NCBI RefSeq assembly: GCF_014200455.1
Contig: NZ_JACHBW010000008.1
Location: forward strand, 1-64,000
Direction: 5' to 3'
DNA: 64,000 nt
DNA from: Paraburkholderia bannensis
GTDB taxonomy: Bacteria; Pseudomonadota; Gammaproteobacteria; Burkholderiales; Burkholderiaceae
Within the stretch, counting starts at the first letter, position 1. Every line of letters begins with the position of its first letter. Shown here one piece after another: positions 8,257-15,853 of this stretch. Below the pieces are notes generated by a model. That model ran no database searches, was not told where the DNA came from, and worked only from the letters and a program-made list of their open reading frames with translations. The translations under genes and the position numbers were made by a program.

Positions 8257-9555
8257 CTATCCGCTGGCTTTCTCCCGAAACAGCGTCAGTCCCGCGAGGC
8301 TGACGATTCCACATCCCAGCACGTACCAAGCCGGCGCATAGAAGCTACCGGTCGCACGCCACAACGCGCCCACGGCCAACTGCGCAAAGCCGCCAAACAG
8401 CGTCACGCCCACGGCGTAGATGATGCCCAGCGAGGTCGCGCGCACTTCGGGGCGCAGCGCTTCCAGAATCATCAGAAAGCCCGCGGGGCTCGTGAGCGTC
8501 ATCAGGCCGATCAGCACGATGGCGACGATCAGCACCGTGCTCACGGTCGGCCTTGCTGCGATCGCCGCGAAGGCCGGAAACAGCAGAGCCAGCGAGACGA
8601 CCGAGACGATGGCGAGCAGCGGCTTGCGACGCGGCAAACGGTCCGCCAGCTTGCCCGCGAACGGCGAGCCGATCAGCAGCACCAGGCCCGCCGCACAACC
8701 GCTCGCCGATGCGGTGGCCGCCGGCATATGCAGCGTGAGCGCGAGGAACGCGGGCAGGAAGAAGACGATGGTGTACATCGTGCCCGTGCCGCCGATCACC
8801 AGCATCGTGCCGGCCACGATCACGCGCAGCGGCAGCTTGCGGCGCACGGCGCTCGTTTTGGGGGTTGCATGCGCATGGGCATGGGCGGGCAAGGTATCGT
8901 CCAGCCGCGCGCGCAGGAAAAACCCCAGCGGACCGATGGCAAGACCGATCAGGAACGGCACGCGCCAGCCCCAAGTTATCAGTTGCTCGTGCGAGAGCGA
9001 CTTCGACAACAGCAGCGCGATCAACGCGCCCGCCAGCGCCGCGCCGCCCTGGCTCGCCATCTGCCAGCTCACCAGCAGCCCGCGGCGGCCTTCGCGGCCC
9101 GCTTCCATCAGCAACGTGGTGGCCGCGCCCACTTCGCCGCCCGCCGAAAATCCTTGCAGCAAACGCCCTAGCACGATAAGCGCGGGTGCGGCGAGGCCGA
9201 TCTGCGCATAGGTGGGCGCAAGGCCGATCAGCCCGGTGCCCAGCGCCATCAGCAGCACGGTGAGGATCAGCGCAGGCTTGCGGCCCGCGCGGTCCGCATA
9301 GGCGCCAATCGTCACGCCGCCCAGCGGACGCACGACGAAGCCCACGCCGAAGGTCGCGAGCGACATCATCAGCGAAGACATCGCGTCATGTGACGGGAAG
9401 AATAACTGGCCGATCAGTGCGGAAAAGAAGCTGTAGACGGTGAAGTCGAAGAACTCCAGACCGTTGCCCAGCGCGGCGGCGAGCACCATCGTGCGGCTCG
9501 TGCGTGCTGATTCTGCTGCGCCATGCGTTGCTGCGCGTTCGTGTACGACGTTCAT
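8257..9555 (-). CDS. MFS transporter, metabolite:proton symporter (MHS/ProP-like) type
   Basis: 432 residues from the ATG at 9555 (an upstream in-frame ATG would add 16 polar residues). Twelve membrane segments are expected. MHS hallmarks are visible: NGLEFFDFTVYSFF at the first helix, RPLGGVTIGAYADRAGRKPAL between helices 2 and 3, and LLQGFSAGGEVGAATTLLME at helices 4-5. The family imports organic acids such as shikimate, citrate, ketoglutarate or aromatic acids with protons. It is followed by the isochorismatase-like hydrolase, which may act on the imported compound. Confidence 0.88.
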   Translation of the reverse strand: MNVVHERAATHGAAESARTSRTMVLAAALGNGLEFFDFTVYSFFSALIGQLFFPSHDAMSSLMMSLATFGVGFVVRPLGGVTIGAYADRAGRKPALILTVLLMALGTGLIGLAPTYAQIGLAAPALIVLGRLLQGFSAGGEVGAATTLLMEAGREGRRGLLVSWQMASQGGAALAGALIALLLSKSLSHEQLITWGWRVPFLIGLAIGPLGFFLRARLDDTLPAHAHAHATPKTSAVRRKLPLRVIVAGTMLVIGGTGTMYTIVFFLPAFLALTLHMPAATASASGCAAGLVLLIGSPFAGKLADRLPRRKPLLAIVSVVSLALLFPAFAAIAARPTVSTVLIVAIVLIGLMTLTSPAGFLMILEALRPEVRATSLGIIYAVGVTLFGGFAQLAVGALWRATGSFYAPAWYVLGCGIVSLAGLTLFREKASG

Positions 9556-9628
9556 GCGGATGCCTCGATTGCTGATGCTTCGTTGGCGAGGCGGCGCGCT
9601 CACTTGAAGCGCCGCCTCGCAGGCCTCG

Positions 9629-10021
9629 TTACTGGCTGCCCTTGATGCCTTCGTCGTCGCGAATCACGAGTCTGGTCGTGACCGAGCGCACGCCGCTCAC
9701 GCCTTGCGCGACCGACGTCGCCATGTCGATCTGGCTTTGGCTGGCGACCACGCCCGAGAGCGTGACAACGCCGTCACGCGCGCGCACACGGATAAAGCTC
9801 GATTTCAGTCCTTGCTTGCGTGCCGCCTTGAGCGCGTGGCGCACATTGGCGGCCAGTGCGCGATCCGCGCCCGGCGAAGCGGCGACTGCCGGCGTGGCCG
9901 TTGCCGCACTGGCCTCGCTGCCGCCCTGTGCGTAAGCGCTGTGAACGCCCAGCGCGGCGGCCGCGCACAACGCGACGGCAACCAGGCGCCGCGCCGCGTG
10001 CGATTTCGTGTGAATGCTCAT
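9629..10021 (-). CDS. Periplasmic BON-domain protein
   Basis: 130 residues with a signal peptide (basic RR start, hydrophobic core, cleavage near AYA-Q at about residue 31), an Ala-rich linker and one BON domain at about 55-125 (VRHALKAARKQGLKSS, VTLSGVVASQSQIDMA, GVSGVRSVTTRL). BON domains bind phospholipid or peptidoglycan and help maintain the envelope (OsmY/DolP group). The neighbours, a transporter and a porin, are also envelope genes, but no operon is evident beyond a shared strand. Confidence 0.85.
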   Translation of the reverse strand: MSIHTKSHAARRLVAVALCAAAALGVHSAYAQGGSEASAATATPAVAASPGADRALAANVRHALKAARKQGLKSSFIRVRARDGVVTLSGVVASQSQIDMATSVAQGVSGVRSVTTRLVIRDDEGIKGSQ

Positions 10022-10052
10022 CCCCTGTCTCCTGTAGCGATACGAACGGTGT

Positions 10053-11303
10053 TCAGAACTTGTGATACATGCCGACGAGCATCAGATGCGGCGACTGATA
10101 CATCTCCGTTCCCGTGCTGCCGGTATAGCTGTTGCTGATGTTGTCGACGCTCGGTTGCTGCGACGGATAGCGGCCGTAAGTCGGCGTCGTGCCCGTGTTG
10201 TGGATCACCGCGCCGCGCACATAAAGGGCCGTGCGTTTCGAGAGGTTGTAGTCGTAGCCGAGCGTCAGGCCATACGAATGGCTGCTCACGCCCGCCACGT
10301 CGCGATACGCAACTTCCACGCGGAAGTCGTTGCGCTGCTGATAGCGATACAGCGCGCCCAGCGTGTAGAGCGAGGCCACGCGGTCGCCTTCCAGACGCGG
10401 CGCGAGAAAGCTGTAGCCCGCCGAGAGCACGTAATGCCCGGCGTCGTAGAGCAGGCCGGCTGCGAAGTTATCGGTGCGCACGTATTGCGAGGTGGTGAGC
10501 GCGTTCAGGCCGTAGTTGCCCAGATAGCTCAGCGTGCCGAACAGATGGCCGTCGAAGTAATTCAGCGCGAGCGCGCGCGTGACGATGGTCGGCGCGCTGG
10601 AACTGCTGTCGTGCAGCGAAAGCGCCACTTGCGCATTGAGCGGCCCGAACCACGGCGACGAATAGCTGATCGCGTTCGACAGACGGCTCGCTTCGTAGCT
10701 CGCGCCCGGTCCCAGATCGTAGACCCACGCCGTCATATAGGCGACGGTGGAAACCGTGCCCACCTGGCCGAACACGTCGATGAAGAGCGGCACGCCCACA
10801 TCGTCCTGCAAGCCGAGTTTCAACTCGCCCGTCTTTTGCGAACCGATGCTCACCCACGCCTCGCGATTGAACAGCGTATTCGCGGTCCCCAACTGACCGT
10901 TGGCGGCGTTGAAGCCGTTTTCCAGGTCGAAGCGCACGCGATAGCCGCCGCCCAGATCCTCGACACCGTACAGGCCGATCTTCGAGGTCCATTCCCCGCC
11001 GCTTTGCTGCACGAACGCCGTCTGCGCGCCCTTGGTGAAACCGATCGACTGGTCCACCGCGCCGTAGAGGCGCACGCCCGGCGAATACGCACCGGTAGTC
11101 GCATACGGCACACCCTGAAAATAGTCTTCGAGAAAGAGATTCGAAGCCTGGGCGTGTGCGCCGAGCGAGGCGCCGCCCACGACGGTTGCGCACGCAACCA
11201 GACGCGTGGCGCGCGCGATGCGGGTCTGCCGTGGCGCGCGTGTTCCTGCGAGGGTTCGTGCGCCGTCGCTCGGGTTCTGAGGCGTGATGCTGCTTGCTGG
11301 CAT
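10053..11303 (-). CDS. Gram-negative outer membrane porin
   Basis: 416 residues ending in the outer-membrane C-terminal signature MLVGMYHKF with final Phe. The core has VRLYGAVDQSIGF, SKIGLYGVEDLGGGYRVRFDLENGF and the LSKRTALYVRGAV strand near the end, all standard for the Burkholderiales 16-strand trimeric porins. The N-terminus is long (about 50 residues before the AHAQ cleavage site), so the true start may lie further in. It lies just downstream of an M20 hydrolase on the same strand, with an inverted repeat between them. Confidence 0.88.
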   Translation of the reverse strand: MPASSITPQNPSDGARTLAGTRAPRQTRIARATRLVACATVVGGASLGAHAQASNLFLEDYFQGVPYATTGAYSPGVRLYGAVDQSIGFTKGAQTAFVQQSGGEWTSKIGLYGVEDLGGGYRVRFDLENGFNAANGQLGTANTLFNREAWVSIGSQKTGELKLGLQDDVGVPLFIDVFGQVGTVSTVAYMTAWVYDLGPGASYEASRLSNAISYSSPWFGPLNAQVALSLHDSSSSAPTIVTRALALNYFDGHLFGTLSYLGNYGLNALTTSQYVRTDNFAAGLLYDAGHYVLSAGYSFLAPRLEGDRVASLYTLGALYRYQQRNDFRVEVAYRDVAGVSSHSYGLTLGYDYNLSKRTALYVRGAVIHNTGTTPTYGRYPSQQPSVDNISNSYTGSTGTEMYQSPHLMLVGMYHKF

Positions 11304-11383
11304 TGATAGACTCTTGAGGTTGGTCAGAAACTGCGGGGAGGGCGGCGCGCGAGGGCGAGAAGTGGCGCGCCTGACCTTTTATC

Positions 11384-11423
11384 GTTGTGAGCCGGCCGTT
11401 GCTGAGAACTGCCGGCTCACAAC
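11384..11423. repeat. 13-bp inverted repeat between the M20 gene and the porin
   Basis: Arms GTTGTGAGCCGGC (11384-11396) and GCCGGCTCACAAC (11411-11423) are perfect complements around a 14-base loop. It is a stable hairpin in RNA but has no U-tract on either side. It could be a factor-dependent end or processing site after the M20 gene, or a control site about 80 bp upstream of the porin. Confidence 0.5.
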
Positions 11424-11492
11424 TGCCGGCGCGTGAAGCCCCTGTCTCATCAGGACGACGTGCGCCGGCGTGATGCGGATTCCGGTCCGCTT

Positions 11493-12710
11493 TTAGCCCT
11501 GGCGCAGATAGCGCTCGACAAGCGCGACGAACCACGCCGCGCCATAAGGGATCGCATCGTCGTTGAAGTCGTAGCCGGGGTTGTGCACGGAGCAGCCGCC
11601 GACGCTGCCTACGCCATTGCCCAGCAGGACGTAGCAGCCGGGCAGTTTCTCGGTCATCCACGAAAAGTCTTCGCTGCCCATCACGGCCTCGGGCATCATC
11701 GTCAGCCCGCTTTTGCCGACCAGCGATTGCATGACTTCGATGGCGAGATCGGTGGCGTTCTGCTCGTTGACGAGCGGGCGCGAGATCGCCTTGTAGTCGA
11801 CCGTGGCCGTCGCGCCATAGGACTGCGCCTGCAGTTCCGCGATGCTGCGGATACGCGTTTCCAGCAGATTGCGCGTCTCGCTGTCGAGCGCGCGCACGGA
11901 AAGCTGCAAGGTGGCGCTTTCCGGGATCACGTTGCCGGCCTTGCCCGCGTGGATCGCGCCCACCGTCACCACGGCGGCGCGCGTGGGCTCGACGTTGCGA
12001 GCCACGATGCTTTGCAGCGCCATCACGATGCTTGCGGACGCAACGATCGGGTCGCAGCCCATTTGCGGCATCGCGCCGTGCGCGCCGCGTCCGGTCACGG
12101 TGATCGTGACGGTGTCGGAAGACGCCAGCATGCAGCCGTGGCGCACCGCGAAATGGCCCACCGGCAGGCCCGGCGCGTTGTGCAGCGCGAACACCTGGTC
12201 GCACGGGAAGCGCTCGAACAGACCGTCGGCGATCATGCGCGACGCGCCGCCCAGGCCTTCCTCGGCGGGCTGGAAGATCACGTTGAGCGTGCCGTCGAAT
12301 TGCGCGTCGCTCGCCAGGTACTGCGCGGCGGCGAGCAACGTGGCCGTGTGGCCGTCGTGGCCGCAGGCGTGCATGGTTTGCGCGACGGTGCTGGCGTAGG
12401 GCAGGCCGGTGTTTTCCTGGACCGGCAGGGCGTCCATATCGGCGCGCAGGCCGATGGCGCGCTCGCCCGTACCGCGCTTGATGCGCCCGACCACGCCCGT
12501 GCCGCCAATGCCGGTTGTCACTTCGTAGCCCCATTCGGCGAGCTTTTCAGCGACCAGCGTGGCGGTGCGCGTCTCGGCGAAACCCAGCTCGGGGTGCGCG
12601 TGGATGTCGTGGCGAATCTGCACGAACGGCGCGCGGCGCTCGCGCAGGGTCTCGACGAGCGCGGCGCGCTCGGCGTCGTTGGGGGGGAGGGCAGCGTGGG
12701 CTTGCGTCAT
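11493..12710 (-). CDS. M20-family amidohydrolase (hippurate hydrolase type)
   Basis: 405 residues from ATG 12710. Motifs run in order: IRHDIHAHPELGF near 32, GLRADMDALPVQENTGL near 87, metal site HACGHDGHT with C116/H118, QPAEEG with E150/E151, GRGAHGAMPQ in the dimerisation domain and GSEDFSWM near the end. This pattern is that of HipO/amaA carboxypeptidases that hydrolyse N-acyl amino acids. It differs clearly from the M20 enzyme at 5657. It is transcribed away from a LysR gene that probably controls it. Confidence 0.87.
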   Translation of the reverse strand: MTQAHAALPPNDAERAALVETLRERRAPFVQIRHDIHAHPELGFAETRTATLVAEKLAEWGYEVTTGIGGTGVVGRIKRGTGERAIGLRADMDALPVQENTGLPYASTVAQTMHACGHDGHTATLLAAAQYLASDAQFDGTLNVIFQPAEEGLGGASRMIADGLFERFPCDQVFALHNAPGLPVGHFAVRHGCMLASSDTVTITVTGRGAHGAMPQMGCDPIVASASIVMALQSIVARNVEPTRAAVVTVGAIHAGKAGNVIPESATLQLSVRALDSETRNLLETRIRSIAELQAQSYGATATVDYKAISRPLVNEQNATDLAIEVMQSLVGKSGLTMMPEAVMGSEDFSWMTEKLPGCYVLLGNGVGSVGGCSVHNPGYDFNDDAIPYGAAWFVALVERYLRQG

Positions 12711-12847
12711 GTCTGGGCTCTCTTGACTGGCCGTACGGGTGACGGCCTCTGGAGTCACAGACTAAGGACGATCGGTCAAAATAAAAAAGCAAAAATGCGT
12801 ATGTCTATAACTTTTGGTAATATCCTCCGCATCATGAAAGGCTATTT

Positions 12848-13780
12848 ATGAAGATCCACCAACTGCGTGCGCTGGTCGAAATCGCCGCAACCGGCAGTAT
12901 TAACGGCGCGGCGCGGCGTCTGCACGTGACCCAGCCGGCCATCACCAAGGCAGTGCGCGACCTGGAAGACGAATGCGGCGTGCGTCTGCTTGAGCGTAAT
13001 CCCTGGGGCGTGGTGCCCACGGCCGAGGGCGCGGCGTTGCTCCAGCGCGCTCGCACCGTGGTGCGCGAACTCGAACGCGCCGAAGAAGACCTCGCGCACC
13101 TGAAAGGCAAGCGCACCGGCAAGCTGGTGATCGGTGTGACGCCGATTGCGGGCACGGCGGGACTCGCCGAAGCCTTCACCGATTTCCGTCGCCACTGGCC
13201 GCAGGTCACGGTCGAATTCCGCGAACTGGGCTTCAACCAGTTGCGCGAAAACCTGAGCAATCGCACGCTCGACCTCGCTTTCGCGGCGTTTCCGACCAGT
13301 CCCGGCGACGATTCGGGCACGGCCCGGCCGCTGTTCGCCTTCGATTCGGTGTTCGTGACGCGCGCCAGCGGCGCGTTCGCCCAGGCCACCTCGCTCGCGC
13401 AGGTGCAGGACGCCGAGTGGATCCACACCGACGTCACCGACGGCTATCCGGCCAATATCCGCGCGATGTTCGAGCGTGCGGGCCTGGCGCCGCCGCAGCG
13501 CATCACGCGTTGCACCTCCTACGGCTTGCTCTATGGCCTGGCGCTCAACAACGATGCGGTGTTCGCGTGGACGCGCCATACCTTGCAAACGGCGGAACTC
13601 GGACGCGCCTTCGTCGAATTGAATCTGCCAGTGCAGCCGCCCGCCTTGCAGCTTTATCTGTTTGCGCCGCCCGAGGCGCAGATCACCCGGCCCGCCGAAT
13701 ATTTCGTCGATTGCATTCTCGCGGTGGCCGCCGGGCGCGCCCGCAGCGGCATGGGCGGTACGGTATTGACCGGCGGTTGA
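12848..13780 (+). CDS. LysR-family transcriptional regulator
   Basis: 310 residues. The N-terminal helix-turn-helix (MKIHQLRALVEIAATGSING, then VTQPAITKAVRDLEDECG) is followed by a substrate-binding domain (GKLVIGVTPIAGTAGLAEAF). The opening resembles the TsaR/CbnR-like regulators of catabolic genes. It is divergent from the M20 hydrolase; the 137-bp gap is AT-rich, with TATGTCTATAACTTTTGGTA features, and should hold both promoters. The likely target is the hydrolase and the porin after it. Confidence 0.88.
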   Translation: MKIHQLRALVEIAATGSINGAARRLHVTQPAITKAVRDLEDECGVRLLERNPWGVVPTAEGAALLQRARTVVRELERAEEDLAHLKGKRTGKLVIGVTPIAGTAGLAEAFTDFRRHWPQVTVEFRELGFNQLRENLSNRTLDLAFAAFPTSPGDDSGTARPLFAFDSVFVTRASGAFAQATSLAQVQDAEWIHTDVTDGYPANIRAMFERAGLAPPQRITRCTSYGLLYGLALNNDAVFAWTRHTLQTAELGRAFVELNLPVQPPALQLYLFAPPEAQITRPAEYFVDCILAVAAGRARSGMGGTVLTGG

Positions 13781-13784
13781 TCCC

Positions 13785-13816
13785 CCCGCAACCGAAGTCG
13801 CAGGTTGCGGGCATTT
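13785..13816 (+). terminator. Terminator-like hairpin after the LysR gene
   Basis: Perfect 9-bp stem CCCGCAACC / GGTTGCGGG (13785-13793 and 13803-13811) followed by CATTTTG. It starts five bases after the LysR stop codon. The U-run is short, so it is probably a moderate terminator. Confidence 0.65.
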
Positions 13817-14590
13817 TGCGCGGCTATCGTTCCCGGCACACGTTGCCAGTACAACGAAAGCAGGAACCTTGATGTGCGCGGCCTCGGTGCCCGGCATCGC
13901 TCCCGCGCTCAAAATGGACGCGGTGACGCGGGTTGCTCGTCCCGTCATCGAAACACAGTGCGAGCTGCTTTAGCTGCCGTTTTTCCCAGATCCCCCGCGC
14001 TGCGCTTCAGGTGAACCGTGCGCCACGCCGCGACCATGCCCGCCCAGGTGAGCGCCTTTCCCTTTCTCGACCAAGCCCAGCGCCGGCAGGCGCGCACATC
14101 GCCCGATCCACCAGCATAAAAATTTAGGTACGGAACGTGCTGGGACGTTGAGCCAATCCACCTTGCCGATTGAACTTACAAAATCGCAACGAGCCGCTGG
14201 GTAGGCGGCTTCAATGGAATTCGGCAAAACCCCGTGCGGGTTTTGCCCGATTGCGTAAAGTTGGATGCGAAATTCGCTCTGGACTGCTATAGTCCGACCC
14301 CGCTGCGACCAGCCAGAAAGCACCATTCCAGATGACGCGCTATATTTTTCAGGCGTCGTGTGCTTGCGGCGGTACGCATCGAACAAAAAGTCGCCACCGG
14401 GCACAGCGCGAAGCATCCCCAGCGAAGCGGAATTTATCGACCCGTTTCACTGCTTTCGGTACGGCCATTTCGGGATAACCGGCAATGGCTTTCACGGACC
14501 GCAACGCGCCAGGCGCAGCGAAACCACGCAAGTGGGCTCAGGCGGCCCGGTCGGCACGGACAACGAAAGAAGATCCATCTGGGAGCTGAC
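13817..14590. other. Long intergenic stretch with one strong hairpin
   Basis: No convincing gene is visible in these 774 bases. At 14223-14247 there is a perfect 10-bp hairpin, GGCAAAACCC / GGGTTTTGCC, with a 5-base loop; it is not next to any gene end. A GGACT/AGTCC pair frames a TATAGT at 14288-14293, which could be a -10 element. The stretch is likely the long leader or regulatory region of the following porin, or the site of a small RNA. Confidence 0.4.
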
Positions 14591-15694
14591 GTGAAAAAAC
14601 AACTGGGCGCAATTGCCCTGCTGGCAGCGAGCACGGCTGCCTCGGCGCAATCGAGCGTGACGCTCTACGGCCGCGTCGACGGCGGTATCGAATATCTGAA
14701 TCACATTGCCAATGGCAGTGGCGGCCAGTCGAGCCGCTGGAGCGCGGAAGGCGGCGACTGGGGCACCAGCATGCTGGGCATGAAGGGCACCGAGGATCTT
14801 GGCGGCGGCACCTCCGCGCTGTTCGACCTGGAAACCGCGCTGCAGATCATGAATGGCACCTCGGGCGGCGGCAAGCTGTTCTCGCGCCGTGCCTATGTCG
14901 GCTTGAAGAACGACACCTGGGGGCAAATCCAGGCCGGTCGCAATCTCTTCATCGACAGCGACGGCGTGTGGGAATTCGACCCGTTCGTGCAGCAGGCGGT
15001 GTCGTCGGCGTCGCTCGTGCGCGGGCGCAACTGGCAGCAGACCAGCAACAACGTCGAGTACCACAGCCCCGTGTGGCATGGCCTCGACGTGCAAGGCCAG
15101 TACGCATTCGGCAACCAGGCGAGCGGCTTCAACAATGGCGCCGACGGCGACTTTGGCCGCTCGGACGGCATCATGCTGACGTACCACTCGCCGCTTTTCG
15201 ACGTGCGCGGCATCTACGACGAGCTGCGCGATTCCAGCGGCCGTTTCTCCAACATCTTCACGGCCTCGCGCGAATTCTTCGTGGGCGGCAATCTGCGCGT
15301 CGACAACTGGAAGATCCAGGCGGCCTACACGCACTACGCCGCGCCGGATTCGCCGGTGGGCGTGGCCGACAGTGCCGACCACTACTGGCTGGGCGCGACG
15401 TATCAGGCGACGCCGAAGTGGGCCGTCACGGCCGCGGGCTTCTACATTCACGTGGGCGAGGGCAGCGGCGACGCTGCGCACGATCCGGGCAGCCACGCCA
15501 TGCTGTACGCGCTCGGCACCACCTACAACCTGAGCAAGCGCACCTTCCTGTACGGCACGGTGGCTTATGTGGACAACAGCAAGAACGGCAACTTCTCGGT
15601 GTTTGCCACGCCGCGCGACTCCAGCTCGCCGACCAGCCCGAACGTGGGCGAATCGCAGACCGGCGCTTACGTCGGGATGATGCACGTCTTCTGA
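14591..15694 (+). CDS. Gram-negative outer membrane porin
   Basis: 367 residues from a GTG start with GGGAG eight bases upstream. Short signal peptide (KKQLGAIALLAASTAASAQS) and mature start SSVTLYGRVDGGIEYLN. Porin landmarks are MLGMKGTEDLGGGTSALFDLE, LFSRRAYVGLKND, TYNLSKRTFLYGTVAYVDN and the C-terminal GAYVGMMHVF with final Phe. It would form a trimeric diffusion channel. It precedes a periplasmic-facing quinoprotein dehydrogenase, and may admit its polyol or sugar substrate (inference). Confidence 0.9.
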   Translation: MKKQLGAIALLAASTAASAQSSVTLYGRVDGGIEYLNHIANGSGGQSSRWSAEGGDWGTSMLGMKGTEDLGGGTSALFDLETALQIMNGTSGGGKLFSRRAYVGLKNDTWGQIQAGRNLFIDSDGVWEFDPFVQQAVSSASLVRGRNWQQTSNNVEYHSPVWHGLDVQGQYAFGNQASGFNNGADGDFGRSDGIMLTYHSPLFDVRGIYDELRDSSGRFSNIFTASREFFVGGNLRVDNWKIQAAYTHYAAPDSPVGVADSADHYWLGATYQATPKWAVTAAGFYIHVGEGSGDAAHDPGSHAMLYALGTTYNLSKRTFLYGTVAYVDNSKNGNFSVFATPRDSSSPTSPNVGESQTGAYVGMMHVF

Positions 15695-15853
15695 AGCAGC
15701 AGTTTTTTCGCGGAGTGTTTTCCGCACAACCGGCCGCCGCGGGCGTAGCGCAGCGGCTGGACGACTCGCCGGCCTTCGTGTCGGCGCGCCTCGCCGCTGG
15801 CATCGTGTGACAGGCGATGCGGGCGGCGTCCTCAAAAGAAGGTTGAGATCATC

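Noticed and set aside
10468..12534. 688-codon minus-strand open frame
   Set aside because: It crosses both the porin and the M20 gene in another frame; composition is Arg/Ala/His-rich with no domain.
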